Shown here one piece after another: positions 10,087 to 20,269 of a stretch of DNA of 60,797 nucleotides. The translations under genes were made by a program, and so were the position numbers. The stretch's first letter is position 1. Every line of letters begins with the position of its first letter. Origin of the DNA: Chlorobaculum sp. (lineage in GTDB: Bacteria > Bacteroidota > Chlorobiia > Chlorobiales > Chlorobiaceae); NCBI GenBank assembly GCA_013334655.1, contig JAAXXD010000004.1, positions 1 through 60,797 of the forward strand, read 5' to 3'. The notes under the pieces are model-generated. The model was not told where the DNA came from. It worked only from the letters and a program-made list of their open reading frames with translations, and made no database searches.

Positions 10087-10490
10087 TGAAATTCACTCCT
10101 TGTTTTAGCTGTGTTGTGATTTTGTGTGTTTTGTGGCGTCCGCCTGTCGGGAATCGCCGGAAAGAACAGGTGTGAAATCTGTTTCAGCATGCCTGGCTTT
10201 TTTACTCCAGAGTATTCCTGTGAAGTAATATGGTCGGGACGACAACTCTTTTCAAAAAATCATATTACGGTGCTGAAAAAAATCAGGATATTGATAATGT
10301 TGTACAGAATTATTAATCCTTAAGTCGCTTTTAATATAATAAAATCATAAATAGATACAAATCTGTAAGAATATTTTAATTATTTAGTCTGTCTTGTCTA
10401 AAAAAATAAAGTATCGTCAGGGTTGTTTGTTTGCCTCTTCGATCTGCGTTAGCTTGTCTTATAGCGCTTTATGATGTTAAACGCACCTCT
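10087..10490. other. Intergenic region between porin and anti-sigma-like gene
   Basis: About 400 AT-rich bases between two divergent genes. It presumably carries both promoters, but no confident -35/-10 pair, operator or RNA gene could be picked out by eye. A short open frame at 10126-10323 has no recognisable features. Confidence 0.5.
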
Positions 10491-10915
10491 ATGAGCTCTT
10501 ACCGGTTCTCGTTCCCTTCGAAGGTAGAGCATTGCCGTCAGCTCCGGCAATGGGTTGGCGTATTTGCGCGAATCGAGGCGCTGAGCGAGCAATTCCTCTC
10601 CATTCTCGAACTGTCGGTGCACGAGGCTTTCATCAACGCCGTCCGGCATGGCAATCATGACGATCCCGCTTTTTTTGTCGTCGTATCGCTTCAGACGACA
10701 GCGGCGCATTTCGGCGGTTGCTTGCTCGAAGTGCGTCAGGGACTGCGGTCAGGGATTCGATCCCGCACCCATCATCGCGGAGGCTTCTCTGGAGAGTTCC
10801 CTGAGCAGAACAGAGGGGCGGGGGGGGATATTTGATGAACTATTACGCTGAAGATATCGGTATCGAAAAAGTGGCGGATGGTTGTGTCGTGATATTGAAC
10901 TATATTCATCCATAA
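10491..10915 (+). pseudogene. RsbW-like anti-sigma HATPase, broken by two apparent frameshifts
   Basis: Reading starts at MSSYRFSFPSKVEHC (10491). The N-box helix of a GHKL anti-sigma kinase is clear (LELSVHEAFINAVRHGN). Near 10725-10745 the frame must change by one base to continue as RDCGQGFDPAP, the G1 box. It must change again at a run of eight G (10820-10827) to read GRGGYLMNYYAED, the G2 box, ending in VVILNYIHP at the TAA of 10913. The restored protein would be about 140 residues, the usual length. Either the gene is decayed or phase-shifted, or two sequencing errors are present. No partner anti-anti-sigma gene is adjacent. Confidence 0.72.
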
Positions 10916-10951
10916 AGAACGATTGTTTAACCTTATAACGAGTTGCTGACT

Positions 10952-12631
10952 ATGGATTTGCCTCGCAGCGCCGAATGGAGCGCCCTCGAATCACACTATC
11001 AGGATACCCGCCACCAGGCGATGATCGATCTGTTCAGCAACGATCCGAAGCGGCACGAACGCTTTTCGCTTTCACTCGACGCAATTCATCTCGATTATTC
11101 CAAGAACCGGATCACGTCGCGAACGATTGAGCTGCTCATGGAGCTGCTGCGTCGCTCGGAGATCGAGAAGAAGCGTGACCTGATGTTCGAGGGGGAGCGC
11201 ATCAACTTCACCGAGCAGCGCTCGGTGCTGCATACGGCACTTCGACGTCCGCCCGGATACGCCATGACTATCGATGGTGAGGATGTAAGCGATGAAGTAT
11301 CTGACGTACTTCATCAGATGAAGGCATTCTGCAAAAAGGTCATTTCGGGTGAATGGACCGGTTATACAGGCAAGTGGATCAACGATGTGGTCAATATCGG
11401 CATTGGCGGCTCTGACCTCGGCCCCTATATGGTTACCGAAGCCCTGAAGCCTTTCGCTCACGACAAGCTGAGAGTTCACTTCGTTTCGAACGTCGATGGC
11501 TCACATCTTGCCGAGACGCTCAAAGGTCTCAACCCGCAAACGACGCTCTTCATCATCGCCTCGAAGACCTTCACCACGCAGGAGACGCTCGCCAACGCCA
11601 TGAGCGCCAGAGCGTGGTTTCTCGAAGAAGCCGGGAGCCTCGCGCATGTCGCGAAGCATTTTGTGGCGGTCTCTACAAATCGCGAGAAGGTGGAGGAGTT
11701 CGGCATCGATCCGGCCAACATGTTCCGCTTCTGGGACTGGGTTGGCGGACGCTATTCGCTCTGGTCGGCCATCGGTCTCTCGATTGCGCTCTATGTCGGT
11801 TTCGACCGTTTCGCCGAGCTGCTCGCGGGCGCGCACTCGATGGACGAGCACTTCCTGAACGCTCCACTGGAGGCGAATATGCCGGTGATTCTCGCCATGC
11901 TCGGCATCTGGTACAACAACTTTTTCGGATCGCACTCTCAGGCGATCATCCCGTACGACCAGTATCTGCACCGCTTTCCGGCCTTCCTCCAGCAGCTCGA
12001 CATGGAGAGCAACGGCAAGCGGGTGGACAGCGCCGGACGCGAGACCGATTACGCCACCGGTCCGGTGGTCTGGGGCGAGCCGGGCACGAACTCGCAGCAC
12101 GCATTTTTCCAGCTTTTACACCAGGGTACGGAGATCATCCCGGTTGATTTCATCGTCTCGCTCAAGAGCCAGAACCCGATGGGCGATCACCACGATATGC
12201 TCGTAGCCAACTGCTTCGCCCAGTCCGAAGCGCTGATGCGCGGCAAGAGTGAGGCGGAGGCGCGTACGGAACTCGAAGCGGCGGGCATCGCAGGCCCTGA
12301 TCTGTCCAAGCTGCTGCCGCACAAAGTGTTTCCCGGCAACCGCCCGACCAATACCATCGTGCTCGACGAGTTGACTCCCTTCAACCTCGGCAGCCTTATC
12401 GCGCTCTATGAGCAAAAGGTGTTCGTGCAGGGGGTGGTTTGGAACATCAACTCCTTCGACCAGTGGGGCGTGGAGCTTGGCAAGCAGCTCGCCAAAGCGA
12501 TCCTGCCAGAGTTTGACTCCGAGAAAGCCGTCGAAAGCCACGATGCTTCGACCAACGCGCTGGTCAACCGCTACCGGCAGTTCCGCAAAGGCCAGCCGCC
12601 GCCCGAACCCGCCCAGCTCGCCCTGTTCTGA
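10952..12631 (+). CDS. pgi: Glucose-6-phosphate isomerase
   Basis: 559 residues from ATG 10952, as in E. coli-type Pgi. It interconverts glucose 6-phosphate and fructose 6-phosphate. Seen: [16 protein letters not shown], signature 1 [14 protein letters not shown], the [11 protein letters not shown] block, [18 protein letters not shown] and signature 2 [12 protein letters not shown]. No good Shine-Dalgarno precedes the ATG. A hairpin with a T7 run follows the stop. Confidence 0.96.
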   Translation: MDLPRSAEWSALESHYQDTRHQAMIDLFSNDPKRHERFSLSLDAIHLDYSKNRITSRTIELLMELLRRSEIEKKRDLMFEGERINFTEQRSVLHTALRRPPGYAMTIDGEDVSDEVSDVLHQMKAFCKKVISGEWTGYTGKWINDVVNIGIGGSDLGPYMVTEALKPFAHDKLRVHFVSNVDGSHLAETLKGLNPQTTLFIIASKTFTTQETLANAMSARAWFLEEAGSLAHVAKHFVAVSTNREKVEEFGIDPANMFRFWDWVGGRYSLWSAIGLSIALYVGFDRFAELLAGAHSMDEHFLNAPLEANMPVILAMLGIWYNNFFGSHSQAIIPYDQYLHRFPAFLQQLDMESNGKRVDSAGRETDYATGPVVWGEPGTNSQHAFFQLLHQGTEIIPVDFIVSLKSQNPMGDHHDMLVANCFAQSEALMRGKSEAEARTELEAAGIAGPDLSKLLPHKVFPGNRPTNTIVLDELTPFNLGSLIALYEQKVFVQGVVWNINSFDQWGVELGKQLAKAILPEFDSEKAVESHDASTNALVNRYRQFRKGQPPPEPAQLALF

Positions 12632-12641
12632 AAAGCAAAAA

Positions 12642-12687
12642 AACAGGCTGGTTCCGGTGTTCACCGCAAAACCAGGCTGCTTTTTTT
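12642..12687 (+). terminator. Terminator after pgi
   Basis: Interrupted stem CTGGTT/AACCAG (12648-12653, 12670-12675) with an inner GGTG/CACC pairing, followed by seven T residues at 12681-12687. Confidence 0.75.
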
Positions 12688-12710
12688 ATCCTTTTCTCTC
12701 TTCAGTACAC

Positions 12711-12737
12711 TACGTCCACATCGTCCACAACGTCCAC
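12711..12737. repeat. 9-base-period tandem repeat (xxCGTCCAC x3)
   Basis: Three consecutive 9-mers, TACGTCCAC, ATCGTCCAC and AACGTCCAC, lie in the short gap between the converging pgi and purB genes. They are related in period, and partly in sequence on the other strand, to the repeats at 14121 and 56063. Confidence 0.75.
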
Positions 12738-12744
12738 CTCCGCC

Positions 12745-14049
12745 TCACAGCCCGTTGCGTGAGAAAATAATATCCACGCTGTTCTTGAGCTTGCCCTGGA
12801 TCGTCTCCGCGCTGAAGAGCTGCGAAATCTCCTCGGCGGTGATGTGTTCGAGAATTTCGCTGTCCTGAAGTACCAGCTCCTTGAGCTGCACCTTCTCTTC
12901 CCAGCTCTTCATGGCGTTGCGCTGCACGAGGCGGTAGGCCTCCTCGCGGGTGAGTCCTTTGCCGGTCAGCGCCAAGAGCAGCGTTTGCGACAGGGTCAGG
13001 CCGTAGGAAGTGTCGAAGTTCTGTTCCATGCGCTCCGGGTAGACCAGCAGCGTTTCGATTGAATCGCGGAAGGTGCGCAGCATGTAAACCAGCGCAATGG
13101 TGGAGTCGGGCATGATGACGCGCTCGACCGAGGAGTGCGAAATGTCGCGTTCGTGCCAGAGGGCGACGTTCTCCATCGCCGCGATGGAGTTTGAGCGCAC
13201 CACGCGCGCAAGACCGGTCAGGCGCTCGAAAGTGATCGGGTTGCGCTTGTGCGGCATCGCGGAGCTGCCTTTCTGGCCTTTGCTGAAGAACTCCTCGGTT
13301 TCGCGAACCTCGGTGCGCTGCAGGTGGCGCAGCTCGGTCGAGAACTTCTCGATCGACGAGGCGACGATAGCCAGCGTCGTGGCGTATTCCGCGTGGCGGT
13401 CACGCTGTAATATCTGCGTTGAAATCGGCGACGGCGCGAGGCCGAGCTTCTGGCAGACGGCAGCCTCGATCTCCGGCGAGAGGTGCTGGTAGGTGCCGAC
13501 AGCGCCCGAAATCTTGCCGACGGAGATGATCTCCAGCGCCCGTTTCATGCGCTCCAGATTGCGTTTCATCTCCTCGTGCCAGAGCAGGAGCTTCAGGCCG
13601 AAGGTGGTCGGCTCGGCGTGAATGCCGTGCGTGCGCCCCATCTGGAGCGTGTATTTGTGCTCGACGGCCTTTTTGGCGAGCACTTCGATGAGCGACTCGA
13701 TGTCGGCCACGATGATCTTGCCCGCGTCGCGCATCTGCATGGCGAGGCACGTATCGACCACGTCCGAGGAGGTGAGTCCCTCGTGGATGTAGCGTGAATC
13801 GGGGCCGACGTACCCGGCGACGTTGGTCAAAAAGGCGATGACGTCGTGCTTCGTTTCGTTTTCGATGACGAGAATCTCCTCGACGTTGAACTTCGCTCGC
13901 TCTTTGATGGTCGAAAGCGCATCAGACGGCACGATTCCGGCTTCCATGCGCGCCTCGACGGCGGCGATTTCCAGTTGCAGCCAGCGTTCGAATTTGGCCT
14001 CATCGCTCCAGATTGCCGAAATATCTTTCGGCGAGTAACGTGGTATCAC
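12745..14049 (-). CDS. purB: Adenylosuccinate lyase
   Basis: 434 residues from a GTG start ([17 protein letters not shown]), which aligns with the usual N-terminus of PurB. The fumarase/aspartase-superfamily signature [11 protein letters not shown] is present, as are [14 protein letters not shown], holding a conserved His, and TSSDVVDT. It acts twice in purine metabolism: cleavage of SAICAR to AICAR plus fumarate, and of adenylosuccinate to AMP plus fumarate. The length is that of the short bacterial form. It lies downstream of the CCA/poly(A) polymerase gene on the same strand, separated by 197 bases with short repeats. Confidence 0.95.
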   Translation of the reverse strand: MIPRYSPKDISAIWSDEAKFERWLQLEIAAVEARMEAGIVPSDALSTIKERAKFNVEEILVIENETKHDVIAFLTNVAGYVGPDSRYIHEGLTSSDVVDTCLAMQMRDAGKIIVADIESLIEVLAKKAVEHKYTLQMGRTHGIHAEPTTFGLKLLLWHEEMKRNLERMKRALEIISVGKISGAVGTYQHLSPEIEAAVCQKLGLAPSPISTQILQRDRHAEYATTLAIVASSIEKFSTELRHLQRTEVRETEEFFSKGQKGSSAMPHKRNPITFERLTGLARVVRSNSIAAMENVALWHERDISHSSVERVIMPDSTIALVYMLRTFRDSIETLLVYPERMEQNFDTSYGLTLSQTLLLALTGKGLTREEAYRLVQRNAMKSWEEKVQLKELVLQDSEILEHITAEEISQLFSAETIQGKLKNSVDIIFSRNGL

Positions 14050-14120
14050 AGTGGTTCGGTTTAGTGGTTATGCTTTTGGTAATGGCAATATAGTTCGTTG
14101 TTCCTCAAAGTAACGGAGAA

Positions 14121-14156
14121 TGGGACTCATGGGACATTTGGGACTTATGGGAGAAG
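14121..14156. repeat. 9-base-period tandem repeat (TGGGACxxx x4)
   Basis: Four 9-mers in register: TGGGACTCA, TGGGACATT, TGGGACTTA, TGGGAGAAG. The first six bases are conserved and the last three vary. Located upstream of purB and downstream of the nucleotidyltransferase gene. Confidence 0.8.
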
Positions 14157-14242
14157 ATGTTAGGGATTTTACTTGTCGTTGAAGGGCACACGTCTTGTGC
14201 CCCCTGCAATTTTCTGGTTACCGTTCAGCCAATTATTAATTG

Positions 14243-14263
14243 TCCATTATCCATTATCCATTA
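14243..14263. repeat. 7-base tandem repeat (TCCATTA x3) over a gene end
   Basis: Three perfect heptamers overlapping the stop codon of the nucleotidyltransferase gene, so its last residues (MDNG) are encoded inside the repeat. Confidence 0.75.
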
Positions 14264-15683
14264 TTCCTTTTTCCTGCATTTCTTGGTACACCTGCATGAC
14301 AAAATCCAGCGCGGCCTTGCGGTCGTAGGGAATATCTCCGTCGATGATGGCGTTTTCCATGCGTGATTTGATGATGCCAACGGTCTTTCCCTGCGGCAGG
14401 TTCAGCATCTCCATGATGTCGGTGCCGCTGACCGGCGGACGCCATTTGGCGAGCAGATCTTTTTCGCCAACCTCGGCGATCTTCTCCTCGACGTTGGTGA
14501 AGTTCTTCATGATGCGCTGCACCTTGCGCGGATTCTTGCTGGTCACGTCGGCGCGGCAGAGCATCATCAGGTCGTCGAGGTCCGTACCGGCGTCGAACAT
14601 CAGCCGTCGCACCGCCGAGTCGGTGATCTCCTCCTTCGAGAGCGGAATCGGCCGGTGGTGCAGCCGCACCATCTTCTGCACGTACTCCATCGGCTCCAGC
14701 GGCCACTTCATCGCCTTGAAAATCCGCGCCACCAGTTTGACGCCCACCGCCTCGTGGCCGTGAAACGTCCAGCCGGTGCCGGGTTGGAAGCGCTTCGTGA
14801 CCGGCTTGGCGATGTCGTGGAAGAGGGCGCTGACGCGCAGCCAGAGCTTGCCGGACTGTTCCGCGAGATTGTCCACCACTTTGAAGGTGTGGAAGAGCGT
14901 GTCCTTGTGGCCGAGGCCGTCCACCTGCTCGATGCCCGCCATCACGGTCAGCTCCGGGATGATCTCCTTCAACAGGCCGGCAGAGTAAAGGATTTTCAGC
15001 CCGATGGAGGGTTTTGCCGCCTCCATGATCTTGAGGAATTCGTGGCTGACGCGCTCCCGCGACACGATCTGAATCCGGTTGCTCATGGCGCTCATGGCGT
15101 CGAGCGTTGCTTCGTCGAGCCGGAAGTCGAGCTGGCAGGCGAAGCGGGCGGCGCGCATCATGCGGAGCGGATCGTCGGAAAAGGTTTTTTCGGGATCAAG
15201 CGGCGTTTTGAGCAGCTTTTCGCGGATGTGGCGCTGTCCGTCATAGAGATCGACCAGCTCGCCGCGCTCCTCACGGTTCAGGCGCAAGGCGAGCGCGTTG
15301 ATCGTGAAGTCGCGCCGCGACAGGTCGTCCTCCAAGGTGCCGATGCTCGTGATCGGCTTGCGCGATTCGGGGTTGTAGCTCTCCTTGCGCGCGCCGACGA
15401 TTTCGAGCTTGAAGTGGCCACCGCAGTCATCCTCCATTTCGAGCTGCGCCGTGCGGAAGCGCTCGAACAGCACGAAGTTGCGCCCGCCAAGCCGCTCGGT
15501 GATTTTGCGGGCAAAGGGCACCGGCTCGCCGATCACCATAATATCAATATCGGAGCATGGGCGCTGCATGACGAGGTCACGGACGTAGCCGCCCACGAGG
15601 TAGCAGGGGAGAGCGGCTTCGTCGGCCAGGTCTCCGATGCGGTACAGGATTTCAGGAATGGCTTCGTGCTCTCTCTTCAGCAT
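14247..15683 (-). CDS. CCA-adding enzyme / poly(A) polymerase family nucleotidyltransferase with HD domain
   Basis: 478 residues. Class II nucleotidyltransferase head: LVGGYVRDLVMQRPCSDIDIMV, with the catalytic DxD. It is followed by RRDFTINALALRL, then the ERxxxE-type region around RIQIVSRERVSHEF. A C-terminal HD phosphohydrolase domain carries LFHDIAKP and LHHRPIP. It repairs or adds the CCA end of tRNA or adds poly(A) tails; which activity dominates cannot be decided by eye. It starts 33 bases after the oxidoreductase gene ends, so they are likely co-transcribed. The last codons fall in a heptamer repeat. Confidence 0.9.
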   Translation of the reverse strand: MLKREHEAIPEILYRIGDLADEAALPCYLVGGYVRDLVMQRPCSDIDIMVIGEPVPFARKITERLGGRNFVLFERFRTAQLEMEDDCGGHFKLEIVGARKESYNPESRKPITSIGTLEDDLSRRDFTINALALRLNREERGELVDLYDGQRHIREKLLKTPLDPEKTFSDDPLRMMRAARFACQLDFRLDEATLDAMSAMSNRIQIVSRERVSHEFLKIMEAAKPSIGLKILYSAGLLKEIIPELTVMAGIEQVDGLGHKDTLFHTFKVVDNLAEQSGKLWLRVSALFHDIAKPVTKRFQPGTGWTFHGHEAVGVKLVARIFKAMKWPLEPMEYVQKMVRLHHRPIPLSKEEITDSAVRRLMFDAGTDLDDLMMLCRADVTSKNPRKVQRIMKNFTNVEEKIAEVGEKDLLAKWRPPVSGTDIMEMLNLPQGKTVGIIKSRMENAIIDGDIPYDRKAALDFVMQVYQEMQEKGIMDNG

Positions 15684-15716
15684 TCGGTCGTCGGTATCGT
15701 ATTCGTCAGCAAGGCT

Positions 15717-16751
15717 TCAGTCAAGGTCTGCCGTATTCTTTCGGATCTCTTCGGTGATTCGTCCGGCTACCATCAGGGCGCGGCGTCCCTCCTCGGAGGT
15801 CACCTTCGCGGGATTTCCAAGGCGGATGGCGTCGATAAACTCTTCAAGTTCCACCTTCAGCGCGTTGATTTTTGGTACGTCGGGACTGACGTAATCGAGC
15901 GCCATATCCTTGAGCGACTCCTGAATTTCGCCAAACTGTTCAAGTATTTTTTTCGTCGCGAAATTTTTGATCGGGTTTTTCGAGGAGAGCTGATCGGGCC
16001 TGACCAGCCGGAACACCTCCGATTTGCCGCTGGTGAAGTCGAGCGAGGCGTAGCTCTTCGGTTTGCGGCTGAAGAAGCGCATTTTGCGCATCTTGACGCG
16101 ACTCAACCTGCTCGCCGTCACGTTGGCGATGGCGCCGTTCTCGAACTCTATCCGCGCCGTTGCCATGTCAAGCTCGTTCGAGAAGACCTTCACGCCCGAA
16201 GCCGCAATGCTGCGGATGTCGGACTTGATCAGCGAGAGCACGAGGTCGATGTCGTGAATCATCAGGTCGAGCACCACCGATACGTCGGTCACGCGGCGTG
16301 AAAAGCCGCTCAAGCGCTCAGCCTGGATGTACATCGGCTCGCCGATATACGGCTCCACTGCCAAGAGCGCCGGGTTGAAGCGCTCGATGTGGCCCACCTG
16401 GATGGTCAGCCCCTTCGCCTCTTCGATGCGGATCAGCTCGTCGGCCTCCTCCAGCGTCGCGGTGATCGGCTTCTCGATAAAGAGGCTCAGCCCTGCTTCG
16501 AGCAACTGACGGGCGATGGCGTAGTGAGTGCTGGTCGTCGTCGCGATCACCGCGGCGTCGCACGAGGCGGCCATCTCCTCCAGCGATGAAAAGCAGCGCA
16601 CGCCGTACTTTTTGCCGATCTCCTGCAACCGCTCCAGGTTCAGGTCGAACACGCCGGAAAACTCCACATCGCGGCTCTCCTCGGCGATTTGCTTCAGAAG
16701 GCCGGTATGATATTCGCCGAGCTTGCCGACGCCTGCAACGCCTATGCGCAT
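15717..16751 (-). CDS. Gfo/Idh/MocA-family oxidoreductase
   Basis: 344 residues. N-terminal Rossmann NAD(P)-binding motif GVAGVGKLGEYH and the family signature LFIEKPITATLEEAD, with the conserved EKP lysine. The C-terminal half has the usual Gfo/Idh/MocA substrate domain (VLDLMIHDIDLVLSLI). Members oxidise or reduce sugars, sugar nucleotides or related cyclic compounds; the substrate here is unknown. It lies between the MFS exporter gene (27-base gap) and the nucleotidyltransferase gene, all on one strand. Confidence 0.88.
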   Translation of the reverse strand: MRIGVAGVGKLGEYHTGLLKQIAEESRDVEFSGVFDLNLERLQEIGKKYGVRCFSSLEEMAASCDAAVIATTTSTHYAIARQLLEAGLSLFIEKPITATLEEADELIRIEEAKGLTIQVGHIERFNPALLAVEPYIGEPMYIQAERLSGFSRRVTDVSVVLDLMIHDIDLVLSLIKSDIRSIAASGVKVFSNELDMATARIEFENGAIANVTASRLSRVKMRKMRFFSRKPKSYASLDFTSGKSEVFRLVRPDQLSSKNPIKNFATKKILEQFGEIQESLKDMALDYVSPDVPKINALKVELEEFIDAIRLGNPAKVTSEEGRRALMVAGRITEEIRKNTADLD

Positions 16752-16778
16752 GGTTCTCTCCTTTTCGATTCAGGCAGT

Positions 16779-18041
16779 TTATTCAGCTATTTCCGGCGAC
16801 GGCTCGAAAGCTTCGATATCGTATTTGAACAGCGCCATCGAAATGAAGGTGCCGACAACGGTCAGCGCTCCAGCCAGATAATAGGGAAAGCGATGATCCA
16901 TGCCGTACAGGATGCTGCCGCTGAAGGGGCCGAGAATGCGGGCCAGCGCGTTGACCGACTGGGCGAAGCCCATGACCTGTCCCTGCTTCTGCTTATAGCT
17001 GTAGAGCGAGATCATCGATATGTTGAGCGGATGCACCAGGCTCGTGCCGATGGCGAAAAAGAGCAGAACGCCGAGGCCGACCGTGAAGAGCGAGTTCATC
17101 GGCACGAAGGGAACGAAAAACACACCGACGAAAGATGTAATATGGCCGATCACCATCAGCTTGTGCTCGCCATACTTCTTGGACATTTTCGGCAGCATCA
17201 TTCCCTGCACGATGACCGTGATGAAGCCCACATAAGCGAAGAGATAGCCCACCTGCTGTTCGGTCGCGTGATAAAAGTCGCTCCAGAGCAGGATTGCCGA
17301 TACCTGCATGTTAACGATGGCGAGCGAATAGATCAGGTTGATAATCATTAAAAGCGCCACGGGACGCGAGCTGACGACCGTCCGAATCTTGTCGGCGTAA
17401 GCGCTGCTTTTGCTCAACAGCGCGGCGCTGAATGAGGCATGCTGAACCGCATCCGGGTTCTTTTTGAAAAGCGAGGAGATGCCCTCCGCATGTTTGTTGG
17501 TTTCGCTCAGGAGGAAGAGCGCCAGCAGGAAGTTGATGGAGTTGAGTCCGGCGGCGAAGAGGCCGACCATCGAGATGCCGAAGTTGGTCATCAGGACGCC
17601 GCCGACGAGCGGGCCGATGATGAAGCCGATGCCGAACGCTGCGCCAAGCATGGCCATCGCGCCGGAGCGGCTCTTCGAGTCGGTCACATCGGTGATTGCC
17701 GCCTGCGCCGCCGCGATGTTGGCCGAACCGATGCCCGACAGAGACCTTGCAAGTATCAGCAGGTAAATGGTGCTTGCTTCTGAAAAAAAGATATAGGAAA
17801 CCGCCGCGATGAAGATGCTCGACAGCATCACCGGGCGTCGTCCGATCTTGTCGCTCAGTTTGCCCCAGATCGGCGAAAAGATGAACTGCATCGTCGAGTA
17901 GATCGCCGCAATGAGGCCGATCATGAAGGGCGACGCGCCGAGCTGCTTGGCATAGGTCGGCAGCAGCGGCAGCACGATACCGAAGCCGATCAGATCGAGC
18001 AGGACTGTCAGGAACAGGATGATCAGCGGTGATTTCTTCAT
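16779..18041 (-). CDS. MFS transporter, TetA-like drug/H+ antiporter family
   Basis: 420 residues with about 12 hydrophobic segments. Motif A between helices 2 and 3 is [14 protein letters not shown], and motif C-like glycines in helix 5 ([16 protein letters not shown]) mark the drug:proton antiporter subfamily to which TetA belongs. Residues 1-20 form the first helix ([20 protein letters not shown]). The substrate is unknown; similarity to TetA does not by itself indicate tetracycline resistance. It is the first gene of a three-gene minus-strand run. Confidence 0.88.
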   Translation of the reverse strand: MKKSPLIILFLTVLLDLIGFGIVLPLLPTYAKQLGASPFMIGLIAAIYSTMQFIFSPIWGKLSDKIGRRPVMLSSIFIAAVSYIFFSEASTIYLLILARSLSGIGSANIAAAQAAITDVTDSKSRSGAMAMLGAAFGIGFIIGPLVGGVLMTNFGISMVGLFAAGLNSINFLLALFLLSETNKHAEGISSLFKKNPDAVQHASFSAALLSKSSAYADKIRTVVSSRPVALLMIINLIYSLAIVNMQVSAILLWSDFYHATEQQVGYLFAYVGFITVIVQGMMLPKMSKKYGEHKLMVIGHITSFVGVFFVPFVPMNSLFTVGLGVLLFFAIGTSLVHPLNISMISLYSYKQKQGQVMGFAQSVNALARILGPFSGSILYGMDHRFPYYLAGALTVVGTFISMALFKYDIEAFEPSPEIAE

Positions 18042-18376
18042 GAAGCGGATGCCGTTAGGTGAAGCTGAAAGTGCGCAAAATACAAAAATCGCCCGCCATG
18101 AGGAAACGCGGCATCAAGTTTATAGGAACTGCCCAGCGCTCCTCCGAAGCGCTTCTGTTTTCCAGCTTCGACGTTTGGCGTTTCAAATTTCGGAGAGCAC
18201 GGCAAAATGGCTATTTTTGATCGTTCACTTTCAGATAATTTCGCAAGGCTATGGAGCTTTGAACGTCAAACCTCAAGGTTGATCTTGCGTCCTGCAAGGC
18301 GGTCACGAGAGTCAGCCATCAAACTTGTATTTACTCGAAAACAAACCATAACTGATACTCTATCAGGAGGATACGG
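18042..18376. other. Intergenic region between divergent MFS and htpX genes
   Basis: 335 bases that must hold both promoters. No RNA gene, repeat or confident promoter was seen. The only clear element is the AGGAGGA Shine-Dalgarno of htpX just before 18377. Confidence 0.5.
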
Positions 18377-19249
18377 ATGAAACGAATAGTTCTGTTTCTG
18401 TTGACCAACTTTGCGGTATTGCTGGTGCTGTCGGTCAGCGCGCGCCTGCTCGGCATCGACAGATTCCTGACCGCCAATGGGCTGAACCTGGGGATGTTGC
18501 TGGCGTTCGCGGCCCTGATCGGCTTCGGCGGCTCATTCATCTCGCTGGTGATGTCCAAGACGATGGCCAAATGGAGCACTGGCGCGCGTGTCATCACGCA
18601 ACCGGCCAACCAGGACGAGGCGTGGCTCGTGAACACGGTGAAGCGCCTCTCCTCCAAAGCCGGTCTGGCGACGCCCGAGGTGGCCATCTATGACGGCGCT
18701 CCCAACGCTTTCGCTACCGGCGCGAGCAAGTCGAGGTCGCTGGTCGCGGTTTCGACCGGCCTCTTGCAAAGCATGAACAAGCAGCAGGTCGAGGCGGTGC
18801 TGGCTCACGAGGTCGCCCACATCCAGAACGGCGACATGGTGACGCTGACGCTGATTCAGGGCGTGCTCAACACCTTCGTTATCTTCCTCTCCCGCGTCGC
18901 AGGCTACGCCATCGACAGCTTTCTGCGCCGGGACGACGATGAGGGCGGGGTCGGCATCGGCTACATGATCGGCAGCATTGTGTTCGAGATTCTCTTTGGC
19001 ATTCTCGCCTCCATCATTGTGATGTACTTCTCGCGCAAACGCGAGTTCCGCGCGGACTCGGGAGCTGCTTCGCTGATGGGCGACCGCCGCCCGATGATCG
19101 AAGCGCTCCGTGCGCTCGGCAATCTCGAAGCTGGCCAGCTCCCGAAACAGATGGCGGCCAGTGGCATCACCGGCGGCGGCATCATGGCGCTCTTCAGCAG
19201 CCACCCGCCGCTCGAATCGCGAATCGCCGCGCTTGAAGCCGCTCGCTGA
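18377..19249 (+). CDS. htpX: Membrane zinc metalloprotease HtpX
   Basis: 290 residues, typical HtpX. Two N-terminal transmembrane helices (about 5-25 and 35-57) precede the zinc site [10 protein letters not shown] (HExxH), followed by two more hydrophobic segments and the third ligand Glu in [11 protein letters not shown]. It degrades misfolded membrane proteins together with FtsH. A strong Shine-Dalgarno (AGGAGGA) precedes the ATG, and a terminator lies about 30 bases after the stop, so it is a single-gene unit. Confidence 0.95.
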   Translation: MKRIVLFLLTNFAVLLVLSVSARLLGIDRFLTANGLNLGMLLAFAALIGFGGSFISLVMSKTMAKWSTGARVITQPANQDEAWLVNTVKRLSSKAGLATPEVAIYDGAPNAFATGASKSRSLVAVSTGLLQSMNKQQVEAVLAHEVAHIQNGDMVTLTLIQGVLNTFVIFLSRVAGYAIDSFLRRDDDEGGVGIGYMIGSIVFEILFGILASIIVMYFSRKREFRADSGAASLMGDRRPMIEALRALGNLEAGQLPKQMAASGITGGGIMALFSSHPPLESRIAALEAAR

Positions 19250-19280
19250 AGCGGTTGACCGCCGAAAATCGTTACTTTCA

Positions 19281-19310
19281 AGGCGTTCCGGTTTCGGGAC
19301 GCCTTTTTTT
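19281..19310 (+). terminator. Terminator after htpX
   Basis: 8-bp stem GGCGTTCC/GGGACGCC (one G-T wobble) with a short loop, followed by seven T residues. Confidence 0.85.
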
Positions 19311-19399
19311 ACGCCCACGCGCGATTGCGATAACGTTGCGCTTCGGCTGCGCAGCGGTTATTTTGCTAATCACTGATATTTCGATTCAACACCACCTCT

Positions 19400-20269
19400 A
19401 TGAAGCGCTTCAAGCCACTTATCGCATTTTCCGCTTTTTCGATAGTTTTACTGACGATGCCGCTCGGTCACGCCGCCGTCATCGTGCTGCAAACCGCGCT
19501 TGGCCAGGAGCATGTCGCCTTGGCCGGAGTGCTGCTCGGCATCGCCGGAAGCGGCTTGCTGCTCGCGGGACTGTTCGCGAAGAAAGAGCTGATCGCCACG
19601 CTGCTCGGCATGTTCGGCGCGCTTTTTGTCTGGTCGGGGTGGATCGAGATCGGCTTCGAGTACTACGCCCGCCGCCTCGGTATCGCGCCGGTGATGGCAA
19701 ACGGCGTAGTCGTGACACGCGCGGAGTATCTGCTCATGCCCTCCTCGGTCGGCTTTTTCGCGATCATCATGCTCTATTATCTATTCGGCGTGCGTTCGGG
19801 ATGTCGGTTTTTCCTGTGGTTCCAGCGCCTGTTGCGCTTCGATTCCCGCCTCGGCCCGGCTCGTTCGTCAAAGAACGTAGCCATGATCACCTTTATGGAG
19901 TTCAACGTGCTCTTGTGGGGCTTTTACCTGTTGCTCCTGTTTGCCTACGACGATCATTTCGCCGGAGACCGCCATCCCGTAACTTATTTTATCGCCTTCG
20001 GTTCGCTGCTGTGGTCGGTGTTGCTCTTCGTCAAACTCCTGAAAATCAACAATCTGGCCTACGCCATCCGCTACGCGATTCCGACGGTACTCATCTTCTG
20101 GAACTTTGTCGAAATCCTCGGCAGATGGAATGTTTTCACCGAAATCTGGATCCAGCCGTCAAAGTATGTTCTGGAGATTGTTTTGATGTCAGTGGTATTG
20201 TTGATTCTGATGCTCACGGCACTGTTCAGCGCAAAAGGCAAGCAGGGGCGGGAAGCGAAACAGGTGTGA
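19400..20269 (+). CDS. Multipass membrane protein of unknown function
   Basis: 289 residues with about eight hydrophobic segments (roughly 8-27, 38-58, 63-85, 108-128, 163-183, 195-216, 222-245, 256-277) and a short basic C-terminus. No family motif is recognised. Codon use and GC content match the core genome, unlike the AT-rich gene that follows. It starts about 90 bases after the htpX terminator. Probably an inner-membrane protein; function unknown. Confidence 0.72.
   Translation: MKRFKPLIAFSAFSIVLLTMPLGHAAVIVLQTALGQEHVALAGVLLGIAGSGLLLAGLFAKKELIATLLGMFGALFVWSGWIEIGFEYYARRLGIAPVMANGVVVTRAEYLLMPSSVGFFAIIMLYYLFGVRSGCRFFLWFQRLLRFDSRLGPARSSKNVAMITFMEFNVLLWGFYLLLLFAYDDHFAGDRHPVTYFIAFGSLLWSVLLFVKLLKINNLAYAIRYAIPTVLIFWNFVEILGRWNVFTEIWIQPSKYVLEIVLMSVVLLILMLTALFSAKGKQGREAKQV

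Noticed and set aside
10126-10323. 65-codon open frame upstream of the porin gene.
   Set aside because: No ribosome site, atypical composition and no resemblance to a known small protein; more likely regulatory spacer.
14121-14156. 9-base repeats considered as a CRISPR remnant.
   Set aside because: Units are far too short, no spacers of 25-40 bases exist and no cas genes lie nearby.
14655-16301. 548-codon plus-strand frame across the nucleotidyltransferase and oxidoreductase genes.
   Set aside because: Crosses two well-supported minus-strand genes and their spacer; shadow frame.
16779-18041. MFS protein as a tetracycline resistance determinant.
   Set aside because: The MFS motifs are shared by many antiporters; context shows no resistance gene cluster or mobile element.
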